This document shows, in pieces, positions 15,332 to 24,486 of a DNA stretch of 53,393 bases. The translations under genes and the position numbers were made by a program. The notes below the pieces were generated by a model, which worked only from the letters and a program-made list of their open reading frames with translations, did no database searches and had not been told where the DNA came from. Each line of letters begins with the position of its first letter. Position 1 is the first letter of the stretch. The DNA is taken from the IMG/VR virus record IMGVR_UViG_3300042939_000264, positions 1-53,393 of that record; one strand, written 5' to 3'. Origin of the DNA: a virus.

Positions 15332-16729
15332 TTAAGCGCCGGGGATGTCACCAACACCTTCGCAGTTGTAGCAATCCGTAGGATCGACAGGCGGGGTGTA
15401 TTCGTTCAGCGGGCAGCAGGAACCGTAGAGGTTCTTGGTGCGGGGCAGACGATGCAGGAAGACGTGGATCAGGGTCGGGTCTTTAACCTGCGCAGCGAGG
15501 CGGAATTGGGCTTGATAGTAGCCCATCTTGCGCCAGCGGTTGCACTCCCAATCGGGGTTCTTCCACTCCCAGTCACCAGCGTAGTTCTGGGCCATCTGCT
15601 GGGCTTTGCCGTATCCAGTAGCGGAAGGCATTGTCCATTTGACCATGGCTTTGTTGACCATAGCGACAGAGATGGCGAAGTCGGCGTTCTGGTAGTCCTT
15701 GTTCGGGACATACGAGCAACCGTTCTCCTGCACGACTTTGACGTAGCGAGGAACGCGCACAAGCACGGCCCAAGTGTCGGGGTCGGACGGGCTGAAGGGA
15801 CCAGCGGGTTGATCAGGAGCCGCGTTGAAGCGAGCCGCATTGATGTCATACCCGAAGGCGTAGTCGCCGATGACGCGGTTGACTCCGAGCTTGAGGCTGG
15901 AGAGGCGGGCGTCGAAGTCGGTGTTGGCATCCCAGTAGCCGTTGTTGCGCTTCGCTTGGAAGTAAAGGGCGCGGCCCACGCGAGGATCAGGGATAACAAT
16001 GTCGAGAAGCTGCATGCCAGTCGCTTCGTTGATGTCGAGGCGGAAGGCATCGTCTTCGTTCTGAAGCTCGATAAGAGCGTCATCCAACATGTCGAGCGAG
16101 AGGTAGGCGATCTTAACGAGATCGGCGGGTGCAACCTTCACTTTAACTTGGCAGAGGTCGTAACCAGCAGTAGAGCCTTCGCTGTGCTGCGGGATGAACC
16201 ACGCTTGATCGTCAAGGAGACCGCAGTAGGTGCCGTCATCGGTGGTAAGACCAACCCATTTGTGGCCAGCCTGACCAATGTAGTTCGCACGAAGGAACTC
16301 TTCATGGACGTTCTTGGTGATGCGGGCGTTGGACTCCTCGAACTGAAGAATCTCTTCGGCTGGGAACAAGCGATAGAGAAGGCTCTCCACGCAAATCCAG
16401 TCGGTGTGCATCTCTTTACGCAGAAGCTCGAAAGTGTAGCTCTCGGTGCCGGGGCGTTGGATGAGGGTGCTGTTCGTAGCGCAGCTATCGGTTTCGCAGT
16501 AGGTGTCCGTGATCTTGTTGAAGGGGGTGCAGGGATCGTAGAACCCACGGCCAAAGCGGAAGGCTTTTTGCTCGGTGGTGTGGTTGAGCGGCCAAGGCTG
16601 CTCCTCGAAGCGTTGGAAATAAACGCTGTTAGTGACGAGCTTCTTCACATAGAGATCGTTGAAATACTCACGACCTTCGCGGAAAAAGCTGTCGATCTCT
16701 TCACAGGAATTGAAGATGATTTGTGACAT
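15332..16729 (-). CDS. Major capsid protein, 465 aa
   Basis: The gene follows the scaffold gene, has its own terminator-promoter-leader arrangement upstream (16730-17019) and encodes a 465-residue protein with little low complexity, as expected of an HK97-fold capsid subunit. The N-terminus is acidic and helical (MSQIIFNSCEEIDSFFREGR). The C-terminus carries several cysteines (YGSCCPLNEY, DCYNCEGVGD). A separate promoter fits the need for hundreds of copies per virion. The fold itself is inferred from context. Confidence 0.7.
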   Translation of the reverse strand: MSQIIFNSCEEIDSFFREGREYFNDLYVKKLVTNSVYFQRFEEQPWPLNHTTEQKAFRFGRGFYDPCTPFNKITDTYCETDSCATNSTLIQRPGTESYTFELLRKEMHTDWICVESLLYRLFPAEEILQFEESNARITKNVHEEFLRANYIGQAGHKWVGLTTDDGTYCGLLDDQAWFIPQHSEGSTAGYDLCQVKVKVAPADLVKIAYLSLDMLDDALIELQNEDDAFRLDINEATGMQLLDIVIPDPRVGRALYFQAKRNNGYWDANTDFDARLSSLKLGVNRVIGDYAFGYDINAARFNAAPDQPAGPFSPSDPDTWAVLVRVPRYVKVVQENGCSYVPNKDYQNADFAISVAMVNKAMVKWTMPSATGYGKAQQMAQNYAGDWEWKNPDWECNRWRKMGYYQAQFRLAAQVKDPTLIHVFLHRLPRTKNLYGSCCPLNEYTPPVDPTDCYNCEGVGDIPGA

Positions 16730-16946
16730 ATGATTGATTTAGTTAGGTTTAATTTTTGGTTTTGTTAAACCCGCGTGGCAACCCAGAGGACCGCCAAGCG
16801 AGTGCTTGGTTCTCTGAGGCCGGATTCTACCCCTCTTTGGCTTGCGCCCAGTCCGGAAACAGCTTTTCATGCGAGTGCTGTTACTCGCCAGTCAGGATGC
16901 GACTGAATCCCTAATTGCTCGCGCTTTCGGATATCCCTATGCTCGC
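16730..16946 (-). promoter_or_regulatory. Structured 5' leader RNA of the major capsid gene
   Basis: Between a promoter and the capsid ATG lie about 210 nt with four stable hairpins (minus strand): 16905-16889 (CAGTC/GACTG); 16882-16858 (AACAGC/GCTGTT); 16856-16820 (CCGGA/TCCGG) enclosing GGC-GCAA-GCC; and 16816-16784 (CAGAG/CTCTG) around CCAAGC-ACTC-GCTTGG. The second hairpin competes with GCGAGT/ACTCGC (16888-16871). This suggests a two-state leader controlling stability or translation. I match it to no known RNA family. Confidence 0.6.
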
Positions 16947-16974
16947 AACTTAATCCTCACGCAAATGCTGTCAA
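16947..16974 (-). promoter_or_regulatory. Promoter of the major capsid gene
   Basis: Minus-strand -35 TTGACA (16974-16969), 16-bp spacer, weak -10 TAAGTT (16952-16947). It lies just downstream of a strong terminator, so capsid synthesis is re-initiated here. Confidence 0.5.
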
Positions 16975-16986
16975 ATGTTTTTTTAC

Positions 16987-17019
16987 AAAAAAAGAGGAGG
17001 AGCTTTTACACTCCTCCCC
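16987..17019 (-). terminator. Rho-independent terminator after the scaffold gene
   Basis: Minus strand: 9-bp stem GGGGAGGAG/CTCCTCCTC (one G-U pair) with an 8-nt loop, followed by seven T (16993-16987). It separates portal-scaffold transcription from the capsid unit. Confidence 0.85.
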
Positions 17020-17040
17020 TTTCATGGTGTGGGATGGGAA

Positions 17041-18333
17041 TCAGACAGTAGCCAACCGTGGTCCGAACTTAGCTAGCTTTGCAGCCAAACCTTCTGGGAT
17101 GCTCACTCGTTGCTTGGTCTCTGTGGTGGCGGGAGCCGAGGTGGTCTTAGATGCACCCTTGAGCTTGTTGATATAATCGTCCTTTTCTTTCAACATCTCT
17201 GCCTGCGCTTTTACAAGTGCCTGTAGTTTTTTATAACTGCGGCCCTGATTGATAAGACGGTTCATCTCGTCCACGCTGGCTACCTCGTCACTCTGCTGAG
17301 TGGCGGCGAGGGCGATGGCATCATCTCGGCTAGTATCGAACTTGATGCCTTTCTCTTTCATGTATTCGGCGATGTCTTCGGCAATCTGAATCTCGCCCTC
17401 CACAGCTTGCGCTTGCTCCTTGTAGGAGTTGCGCCATGTGTTCAGGAACTCTGTGCGAGTTTTTAGCTCTTTCTCTTTCGCCTTGCGGGAGATTTCTTGC
17501 TTGGTGGTTTGGTAGTTGTAGAGAGCGTTGGCGTGGTTATCAATCGCTTTAAGATAGCTATTCAACTGGTCGGCGAAGCGGACCTGCTTGAAAGTATTGA
17601 GTTGGTTTGTCAATTCTTCCAATGCTTCATCTCGTTCTTGAAATGATTGCTGCCTATCTGCTTGATTATTGTTACTGTAAGCCGCAGCATTTGCTGTAAT
17701 GGCCCTATTGAATAATGCTTGGAGTTGCTGATCGCTCCCAAGAATCTTCTTGGCTTCATTATAACTTTCTTGGATTGGCGCGACATAGATGCGCTGAAAG
17801 TCTTCGCTGGCCGTGATGTCGTAGAACTCCACCTTACTCTTAAGGTCGGCGATTTCCTTTGATAGCTGTGACTCCAATTCAACTTTAGCCTCGTTGGCTT
17901 TATTAAGTTGATCTTGGTAGTGGTTGGCTTCTGCCGTTGTCTGGCTGTTCTTTACCAGTTCCTCAAGCTCGGCGATCTTCTGGGTATACTTGGGAACTTC
18001 GTCGGTCTTGAACTTCTCCAATTCTTCCTTGAGGCGTTTGTTCTCCTCAATCTGTTTTTGCACGAACCCCGGCTTTTTCTTTTCAATGCTGATCAAGGGC
18101 TTCTTCTCTTCGTTATCGTTACCGATAATTTCTTCCTCAGTATCATTTGATACATCCTCTTGCTGGCGACCCAACATAGGATCGTTGATGTTATCCGCGC
18201 TAGGCTTACCTTCGTCGGTTTGCTTTTGCGTGAACTTCGCAAGGAAGTCCGCCGTGTTTCCCTTGATCGGGATGCTTGCTTTGGCTTTGAGATCATTAAT
18301 GATCTCCGCTGTTTCGTTGTTGGTGTCGCTCAT
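17041..18333 (-). CDS. Head scaffolding protein, 430 aa
   Basis: The protein is highly charged with an unstructured acidic N-terminal third (NDTEEEIIGNDNEEKKPLIS) and long heptad-like coiled coils from about 85 to 390 (QKQIEENKRLKEELEKF; ELEELVKNSQTT). It ends in a short basic C-terminus (LAAKLAKFGPRLATV). This is typical of scaffolds that hold capsid subunits during assembly through a basic tail. It lies between the portal and capsid genes. The start overlaps the 81-aa gene as ATGA. A palindrome is at 18114-18127. Confidence 0.75.
   Translation of the reverse strand: MSDTNNETAEIINDLKAKASIPIKGNTADFLAKFTQKQTDEGKPSADNINDPMLGRQQEDVSNDTEEEIIGNDNEEKKPLISIEKKKPGFVQKQIEENKRLKEELEKFKTDEVPKYTQKIAELEELVKNSQTTAEANHYQDQLNKANEAKVELESQLSKEIADLKSKVEFYDITASEDFQRIYVAPIQESYNEAKKILGSDQQLQALFNRAITANAAAYSNNNQADRQQSFQERDEALEELTNQLNTFKQVRFADQLNSYLKAIDNHANALYNYQTTKQEISRKAKEKELKTRTEFLNTWRNSYKEQAQAVEGEIQIAEDIAEYMKEKGIKFDTSRDDAIALAATQQSDEVASVDEMNRLINQGRSYKKLQALVKAQAEMLKEKDDYINKLKGASKTTSAPATTETKQRVSIPEGLAAKLAKFGPRLATV
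18114..18127. promoter_or_regulatory. Palindrome site 8 (inner TTAC)
   Basis: In the acidic N-terminal part of the scaffold gene, encoding part of IIGNDNEE. Confidence 0.75.
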
Positions 18334-18575
18334 AATTCTTTAAGGTCAGGGTCTTCGTTGGGATCAATCGCCGTTTGGGTGACGCCTTGCTTGGTTTTCT
18401 TAAACTGTTTAGGCACATCTTCGCCGAGTGAGCTAATTGAGTTTAAGATATACCTCACAGCGTCTATACCCGAAGAGGGCTGGGCTGTAAGTAACAAGTA
18501 GGCTTGTAATGCGTTCCAATCTTCGTGGTTAGCTATTGAACCACAAAGACTCTTGAGTTTGTTTGAATCTATCAT
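18330..18575 (-). CDS. Small head-region protein, 81 aa
   Basis: A helical protein (MIDSNKLKSLCGSIANHEDW) linked by ATGA overlaps to the portal gene upstream and the scaffold gene downstream. All three are therefore translationally coupled. Small proteins at this place often assist portal or scaffold incorporation. No family is recognised. Confidence 0.55.
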   Translation of the reverse strand: MIDSNKLKSLCGSIANHEDWNALQAYLLLTAQPSSGIDAVRYILNSISSLGEDVPKQFKKTKQGVTQTAIDPNEDPDLKEL

Positions 18576-21055
18576 TCAGTTGGTTGTGTTGTGTTCTGCA
18601 TTCCCGCTCGGGTATTTTCTGGCATTTCGCCTTCTGTGGCGACTTGCGCTTCCCGCTCGGGAAGTTCTTCTTCCTCGATTTCCATCTCTTCTTCTTCCAT
18701 GCCACGGGCTTCCGCCATCTTCTTCTGGATTTCGGCGCGGGCTTTGGCTTTCTGCAAGGCGAGTTGTGTGATGCCTTGGCGTTCGCGTTGCTCGGTGCGC
18801 TGGGCGTGGCTGATGGAGGCTTTTCCGATGGAGATGTCTGCCAGCTTCTGCTTGGTGTCGATCTCGATGCCGGACTTGGCGGCGAGGTATTGGAGCTTGA
18901 TGTCCTCTTCGCTCATACCTTGGCCCTGCTGTCCCTGCTTTGCTTGAGCCATGTCTTGGTAAACTTGGACGATTTGATCGCCGAGCTTGCCCGCCTCGCC
19001 CATGCCTTGCATGAACTGCTTGAGGAAATCTTTCTTGCCTTGATCTTTTGCAATGAATTCGACATGCGCCATGATGTGACCACCCTTGAACTGGATGGAG
19101 CGGACGGCCTTTGCAAGCTCGTTGATATCTGGCTGGCCAGCTTGAATCGCCTGCATGTTGGTCTGAATCTGCAACATGAGGTCGTTGAAGTGACCAGTCG
19201 CGTGTTCGATGTGCGGATCGGTGGGCAGCACAGGGAAGTTCTGCGGGTTGACGAACACATCGGTCATGCCTGCGTTCTCGAATCCAATGATGCGATCCGT
19301 ATCGTCAATCTTCGCTACCTTGGTGTTGCGATACCGCTCCACGTTGTCCCTGCCTGCTAGCGCGGCGATGGCGTCTTTGACCGCATTCTCTTGCCCTTCG
19401 TTCGCGGGAGTAATGCTCGTAAGGTTGACCAGCCTCTCCGCAGTAATGAGCTTGAAGCTCGGGCTTCCCGCCCCGTTGATGAGGTTGCTTCGGACGCTGG
19501 TGATGTTCTTAAAGGAAGCAGCCTCCTTCGGCGTTCCAAGCTCCTCAAGAATCTCGTAGAATCGTTTGACATACTGATACCCGTCGTCGTTGCGGGTGGA
19601 AGAAACAAAGCGTCGGTAGAGTTCGCGGAAGTATAGCGTTTCGCACTCGTTGAACCGTCTAATTTGTGTGCCAGACAGCTTGGCGGATTCGGCGGCATCT
19701 AACTCTGCTTCGCCTTTTGTGCGCTGTTTTCCTCCTTTGGTTGGAGCGTTGATGCGATACTGCCCCATCCCGCGATAGAGATCGCCCATGTAGAACTGCA
19801 TGAACTGCATAGACTCAGCAACCGGAAGCTGGATTCTGTTTTGTGCAAACTTTGCTCCGTCCGGCATGATGCTCATGGGGAGCCATTCCATTTGCTTTAG
19901 CGTTTTGGTTGAGTCTGGTGATTGGCCTTCCAAAAGAAGCATAGAGTTGAGCCGCACCGCATCCACAAGGCTGTTCATCGTGAAGTCATACTGGCGACAC
20001 GCAACGAAACACGCCTCCGCTTGGCTCTTGATGTCGTGGAAGAGTCCCGACCCAACTGAGTCTGTAACCATGTAAAGAATCTGATCCCAGCTATCGAACA
20101 ACCCGATGTTGAGTTGCATGAACCCATGCTGGTCGCGGACTTCGGCATCGGTGATTTTCTCCGCTCCGCGCAACTTGCTTTTGATATTGCTGACAATCGG
20201 GGTATAGTCTTGCAACACGACTGCCTTGCTGATACTGCCGTCAAACTCCTGCCAGTAAATCTCGTAGAGGTCAATGGTCTGGTTAACCGACAAGTTCCAA
20301 TTGAAGCTACCTTCGCTGATCGTGCGGTAGAACTCTTCGCGTGTGCGGTTGGATTCTTGGAAGCTCCTTTGGAAACGGATCGCGTCTATGACTGCATCAA
20401 CATTCCACCCAAGCGTCTCGGCGGCTTCCCTATTCTTGATGACCTTGTAGAGTTGGTAGGGGGTGAGTCGAACTCGCCGCACAAACTCTTCCAGATTAGA
20501 GAAATCCACTTTCGTATTGTCTGGGAAAAGCAGGTCGGAAAGCGGCACGGCTTCTGGCATCCACCCAAGCGGGCTTGTCCACATGCCGATTCCTTTTCCA
20601 TACAACAGCATGGAAGTGATGTCTTGTTCTTTGTTGTAAAGGTAACCGGGCCATTCGCGGATCGCGTGGTCGAACGCTTTCGTGATGTTCTCTGAGTGGA
20701 CGAGCCTTTCCCTTTCGTTCCCGTATTTTGTTTTGATTTCCGCACACGCTTGGCGTTCTGTGATAACATCATAGTAGCTTGATTTTTGATTGTTTACGAT
20801 GAATTCCATCTGGCCCCAGTTCGTATTGGATTGCCAAGGAAGCGACTTCTGCGCCATCTTACTATACTCTGTCGGGGCAAATCTTGAGTAGGCTTTAAAA
20901 ATACGAATCCTTTTCTGTTCCCTTCCGACATTATCTCGCGCAAGCTGATCAGCTATGTTCCAAGCCATGTTTGCCGAGGTTATCCTAGTTGCTGGCACTT
21001 CCCCATCGGGACCAAGAGTTGCGAGCGTAAAATTGTCAGAGCCAGCGTCGATCAT
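18572..21055 (-). CDS. Portal protein, 827 aa
   Basis: The length and architecture fit large podovirus portals. There is a mixed N-terminal domain (about 1-260, including DITSMLLYGKGIGMWTSPLG and EAVPLSDLLFPDNTKVDFSN), a central wing, and a long helical C-terminal barrel region. The last about 100 residues are rich in Gln/Glu/Met/Ala (QKMAEARGMEEEEMEIEEEE). It is followed by scaffold and capsid genes. It forms the dodecameric ring for DNA packaging. A palindrome lies 11 bp upstream of the start (21066-21079). Confidence 0.75.
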   Translation of the reverse strand: MIDAGSDNFTLATLGPDGEVPATRITSANMAWNIADQLARDNVGREQKRIRIFKAYSRFAPTEYSKMAQKSLPWQSNTNWGQMEFIVNNQKSSYYDVITERQACAEIKTKYGNERERLVHSENITKAFDHAIREWPGYLYNKEQDITSMLLYGKGIGMWTSPLGWMPEAVPLSDLLFPDNTKVDFSNLEEFVRRVRLTPYQLYKVIKNREAAETLGWNVDAVIDAIRFQRSFQESNRTREEFYRTISEGSFNWNLSVNQTIDLYEIYWQEFDGSISKAVVLQDYTPIVSNIKSKLRGAEKITDAEVRDQHGFMQLNIGLFDSWDQILYMVTDSVGSGLFHDIKSQAEACFVACRQYDFTMNSLVDAVRLNSMLLLEGQSPDSTKTLKQMEWLPMSIMPDGAKFAQNRIQLPVAESMQFMQFYMGDLYRGMGQYRINAPTKGGKQRTKGEAELDAAESAKLSGTQIRRFNECETLYFRELYRRFVSSTRNDDGYQYVKRFYEILEELGTPKEAASFKNITSVRSNLINGAGSPSFKLITAERLVNLTSITPANEGQENAVKDAIAALAGRDNVERYRNTKVAKIDDTDRIIGFENAGMTDVFVNPQNFPVLPTDPHIEHATGHFNDLMLQIQTNMQAIQAGQPDINELAKAVRSIQFKGGHIMAHVEFIAKDQGKKDFLKQFMQGMGEAGKLGDQIVQVYQDMAQAKQGQQGQGMSEEDIKLQYLAAKSGIEIDTKQKLADISIGKASISHAQRTEQRERQGITQLALQKAKARAEIQKKMAEARGMEEEEMEIEEEELPEREAQVATEGEMPENTRAGMQNTTQPTE

Positions 21056-21065
21056 AGTTGAGTAT

Positions 21066-21079
21066 TATCGTTAACGATA
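21066..21079. promoter_or_regulatory. Palindrome site 9 (inner TTAA)
   Basis: In the 32-bp gap upstream of the portal gene. It is the longest perfect version (ATTATCG...CGATAAT). Confidence 0.85.
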
Positions 21080-21087
21080 ATCATAAG

Positions 21088-21459
21088 TCAAAGTATCTTG
21101 TTGAGTTTTTCTCGGCGCTTCCCGCAAGATAAACATCCCTTCGCCTTCTTCTCCAGCTTTGTCCCTGCGATACTGTCGATGAGTCTAGCTGCCCCGTGGA
21201 TAAGATTTGCGGTAACATCACCGCTTTGCTGCCAGCATCGGTCTGCTGGTTGGCTCGCACAGATTTGCTGTTCCACTTGATACTCAAGATCATTGGGAAC
21301 AGGGTGCGCGTTGCTAACCATGTCCTTCTTGATATTCGCTATGAGACGGGTCCACGAATCCCCGTAGACTGTGGCGGGGAAGTCTAGATTGAAGCGATGT
21401 ATCGTATAACGATACTTCCAGCCACCTACAGGGGCGCGATTGCGATCTTTAAGTTTCAT
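21088..21459 (-). CDS. Hypothetical protein with C-terminal CxxC, 123 aa
   Basis: ATG 21459 is chosen over a TTG at 21504 because it leaves room for the divergent terminase start. The protein begins MKLKDRNRAPVGGWKYRYTI and ends with a motif KGCLSCGKRREKLNKIL, a possible half zinc-binding site. A similar CxxCgxRRxxLN ending is common in small phage proteins next to portal genes. It precedes the portal by 32 bp. A relaxed 15-bp version of the palindrome is inside (21400-21414). Confidence 0.55.
   Translation of the reverse strand: MKLKDRNRAPVGGWKYRYTIHRFNLDFPATVYGDSWTRLIANIKKDMVSNAHPVPNDLEYQVEQQICASQPADRCWQQSGDVTANLIHGAARLIDSIAGTKLEKKAKGCLSCGKRREKLNKIL
21400..21414. promoter_or_regulatory. 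Relaxed palindrome (5-nt spacer)
   Basis: TATCGTATAACGATA has the same arms as the others but one extra central base. It is in the 123-aa gene and may be a weak or chance site. Confidence 0.35.
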
Positions 21460-21497
21460 GCTTGATCTGGGCAAGAAGATGTGGTCTTCTATATCGG

Positions 21498-23339
21498 ATG
21501 TCAAGCAAAAAAGGTATACAACGCTACGGCATGTTATTCCCCGATAACATGGATGATCTTCAGATTGAGCTATACTGCTACGCCCTCACTCGCGGGCAGT
21601 ATGGCAAGACGCTCTGCATCGAGAAGAATGTCGATCTCTCGCAGTTCAAGCTCATGTCCCCCTTTGAGCATTTTATCAAGGCGGTCCAACTCCAATGGCC
21701 GACCGATGTGATTATCAAGAATCGCGGGTATACCAACCACTCAATGCTCCGCACCTTTGAGGCTCTCTGCAACGAAGACGATGTGGTTCTCGCTGGCGCG
21801 GCGTCTGCTGGCAAGTCGTTCCCTGTCTCTGTCTGGATTTACCTTGATTGGTGCGCGGCCCCACATTGCACATCCTCATGGGTGGCGACTACCACACTCG
21901 GCGCTTCGGAGGATCGTATCTGGGGTATCATCTCGAAACTCTACAAGTGTGCCAGACATCGCATTGGAAACCTAATCGACTACCGCCACATGATCGTGTG
22001 GGGTGGAGCAAGTGGACAAGATGAAAAAGAATACCAAAATGCTATCAAGGCCTTGGCCTTTCCTCAAGGTAATGAGGGGCAAAAAGCCATCGACACTACG
22101 CGTGGTCGTAAGAATAAGCGCATCCGTCTTGCTATGGATGAGTTGCCGGAAATGGAGATGGGGGCGCTAAGTGCCAGACAGAACCTTTCTTCCAACAACG
22201 ATAAAGTGTTCATCGGTATCGGCAACCCTTCTACGGGCGACAATCCCCATACCCGCTGGTGTATGCCCAAAGGTGCCTCGACCTTTGATAGTGTGAATGC
22301 CGATATGCTGCAATGGGAGACAGAGACGGGGATATGCCTCTTCTACAATGGTAATAAGTCTCCGAACTTCGACGCTCCTCCCAGCGAGCCGCCGCCCTTC
22401 CCGTTCCTCATGGATCGCCAGAAGCAGGCCGACATGCTCAAGATGTCCTACGGCGACGAGAATGCCGTGGACTATGTGCGTAATGCTATCGGTTGGTGGC
22501 CGAAGTCTGGCTTCAATCAGACGATTCTCACCGCAGATGTGATCAGAAATGCCGATACTCTTGAGGAGCCGATCTGGTCAGCCGATGGGTTCGTGAAGGT
22601 GGCTGGGTTCGATACGGCCTTTACCGTTGGAGGGGATCGCTGTGTTCTCTCTATCGGTAAGCTCGGTAATGTTCGTGGCACCAGCGCGAAGGTTCTCTAC
22701 CTCCAGCATCAAGAGGTGATCCAGCTCTCTGCCAACGCGGCCCAAGAATTCGATGTCCAGCTTGCGGAGAAAGTGGTCGATATTTGCCGCAGGTATGGGG
22801 TGGAACCGAAACGCTTCGGTATGGATGTGAGCGGCGATGGCGGGCGAGTAGGCCAAGCGATCATCCGCGAGTGGCTGCGCTTTGACACCAATGGGCACTC
22901 TATCGCTCTTATCTCTTCCATGGGCAAACCTACCGACCGGATCGCGGCGGATGTGGATAAGCGGCCATGTAATGAGGTCTATGATCGCCTTGTCTCGGAA
23001 TTTTGGTTTAGCATCTACCACGGGTTGAAGGCCAAGGTGATCTATGGGCTGGACCCGGCTAGCGATCTCGGGCGCGAGCTATGCCTGCGTAGGTGGCGCA
23101 CCAAGAATAAGAAGATGTCCATCGAAACGAAAGATGACCTTAAGGGCAGAACTGGTTACTCACCAGACCTTTCCGACAGCTTCATCTATATGGTCGAGAT
23201 GGCTCGCCGCTACGGACTTGCTTTTATCGGAACCGATAAAGTTGTGCCCACCGACCGCTTCTGGGCTAGACCAGAGAATAAGCTCCAGCCCGATACCGAA
23301 GAGGATGCCTACTCTTCAGATGATTGGGGCGAGGATTAG
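21498..23339 (+). CDS. Terminase large subunit, 613 aa
   Basis: This is the ATP-driven packaging motor with nuclease. The Walker A is AGAASAGKS at about 99-107, and the Walker B is RLAMDE near 210. The C-terminal RNase H-like nuclease carries acidic motifs AGFDTAF (about 370), FGMDVSGDG (about 440) and SPDLSDSF (about 555). The start is taken as ATG 21498 (MSSKKGIQRYGMLFPDN); ATG 21531 is possible. It is transcribed away from the portal block and its stop overlaps the stop of the convergent 139-aa gene by 4 bp. A palindrome lies at 23225. Confidence 0.9.
   Translation: MSSKKGIQRYGMLFPDNMDDLQIELYCYALTRGQYGKTLCIEKNVDLSQFKLMSPFEHFIKAVQLQWPTDVIIKNRGYTNHSMLRTFEALCNEDDVVLAGAASAGKSFPVSVWIYLDWCAAPHCTSSWVATTTLGASEDRIWGIISKLYKCARHRIGNLIDYRHMIVWGGASGQDEKEYQNAIKALAFPQGNEGQKAIDTTRGRKNKRIRLAMDELPEMEMGALSARQNLSSNNDKVFIGIGNPSTGDNPHTRWCMPKGASTFDSVNADMLQWETETGICLFYNGNKSPNFDAPPSEPPPFPFLMDRQKQADMLKMSYGDENAVDYVRNAIGWWPKSGFNQTILTADVIRNADTLEEPIWSADGFVKVAGFDTAFTVGGDRCVLSIGKLGNVRGTSAKVLYLQHQEVIQLSANAAQEFDVQLAEKVVDICRRYGVEPKRFGMDVSGDGGRVGQAIIREWLRFDTNGHSIALISSMGKPTDRIAADVDKRPCNEVYDRLVSEFWFSIYHGLKAKVIYGLDPASDLGRELCLRRWRTKNKKMSIETKDDLKGRTGYSPDLSDSFIYMVEMARRYGLAFIGTDKVVPTDRFWARPENKLQPDTEEDAYSSDDWGED
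23225..23238. promoter_or_regulatory. Palindrome site 10 (inner GAAC)
   Basis: Near the 3' end of the terminase gene. Confidence 0.7.
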
Positions 23340-23755
23340 GCGAGCAACCCGTAGGCTTCGATCACCGTCTCATTGAAGCTGAATGGCGCAGCACCCCAGT
23401 CCTCTTTGGGCTGGCTGTTCTGCACATACTCTGCAAGGATGGCGTTCGTCCATGCCTTCACCGCATCGAGCTTGGGCGATACCTTGGCGGCAGCGGTAAG
23501 CTCGGCGTAGAGGTCGAGGAGCGTGACAAGCTGGGTAGCTCCGTAGCCTTCTTTGGCGAGCCATTGCTCTGCGGTGTAGAGTGTCGGAGGAATCGGAGTG
23601 ACTACCCACGCGCCATCGACCCACTCGCATTGCTGGGTGGCGGGATCGTGGGCGGGTTGCGGTGCAGGAACCCAGCCTTTGCGCTCAAGGTTGGCGATGA
23701 TCGCGGGGTCGATTTCAGAACGGAGTTGTTTGTCGAGAGTGAGATATGTTTTCAT
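23336..23755 (-). CDS. Tail fibre assembly-like protein, 139 aa
   Basis: Begins MKTYLTLDKQLRSEIDPAII. A central PAPQPAHDPATQQCEWVDGAW segment looks like the 'VDGxW' region of fibre chaperones, followed by helices. It follows lectin-like and other virion genes (23761-25157) and is convergent with the terminase gene. A chaperone role is inferred from layout and the WVDGAW-type motif, not from a firm match. Confidence 0.4.
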   Translation of the reverse strand: MKTYLTLDKQLRSEIDPAIIANLERKGWVPAPQPAHDPATQQCEWVDGAWVVTPIPPTLYTAEQWLAKEGYGATQLVTLLDLYAELTAAAKVSPKLDAVKAWTNAILAEYVQNSQPKEDWGAAPFSFNETVIEAYGLLA

Positions 23756-23760
23756 GTTGT

Positions 23761-24486
23761 TTATGAGCAGGCGATTTTGAAGGAAAAGGCGGATGCGTGT
23801 TCGCAGCGTTTGCGGAGAGATGCGGCGATTTGTTCATTCTGCCAAGAATGCACACTAAAAATTAAACCGTTCCATTGTTGAATTGAACTTGCTGCAGTAT
23901 AGCCAATTTCTCCTAACCGATAACCATTAGTTGTTGGAGTGCTTGTCGCTACAGGAGGATTATCAAGAACTGTTTGCGTTGCTCCATCAACCTCCATTGA
24001 AACATTTCTGCTTGAATCTGAACTCCATGAACCTATTTTTGCGGATGTTGCTCCAGAAGGTGTAACTGAAAGGCGCTGGTTTGTTGTCGTTCCGTCACCG
24101 CTAATGAAAAAATTTCCAGAGGATAAACCCCACCGCGCATTCCATGAGCTTTGATTTGGGGTTTGGGGAACTTGAAAAATATTTCTTACATCCGTCACAT
24201 CCGATTTAAAGACAGAATGAACCGTGCGTGGCACAGCGGTTGGATTATAGGTTCCAATCATAAAATCATTAGTCCCGTCAAAATCCACACCACCGTTGCC
24301 GCCTTGCTCCCCTGCTTGAAAAGTCGGCTGGTTGGTTGCATTCGCTTGCGTAGCATCGAAGCCATTACCGCTGCGATCCGACCAAGTGCTGACCGCCGTG
24401 TTGTCACTTTGGTTTATGTAGCGGGAATCAAGCACAAGGTCTGCCCCTGCGAAGCGTGGATTAAAATGCCTGTGCCGCGCTCTCAT
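23761..24486 (-). CDS. Concanavalin A/LamG-like lectin-fold virion protein, 241 aa
   Basis: The pattern LVLDSRYI...VSTWSDRSGNGFDATQ...PTFQAG...GGVDFDGTNDFM is the characteristic start of the laminin-G/ConA-like jelly roll found in phage fibre and adhesion proteins. The remainder alternates beta strands with Asn/Gly/Ser turns. It probably binds glycans or decorates the tail. It overlaps the upstream 223-aa gene by 1 bp. Confidence 0.65.
   Translation of the reverse strand: MRARHRHFNPRFAGADLVLDSRYINQSDNTAVSTWSDRSGNGFDATQANATNQPTFQAGEQGGNGGVDFDGTNDFMIGTYNPTAVPRTVHSVFKSDVTDVRNIFQVPQTPNQSSWNARWGLSSGNFFISGDGTTTNQRLSVTPSGATSAKIGSWSSDSSRNVSMEVDGATQTVLDNPPVATSTPTTNGYRLGEIGYTAASSIQQWNGLIFSVHSWQNEQIAASLRKRCEHASAFSFKIACS

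Noticed and set aside
15278-16726. 482-aa open frame antisense to the major capsid gene
   Set aside because: It overlays the capsid frame completely, has no ribosome-binding site and a composition expected of a shadow frame.
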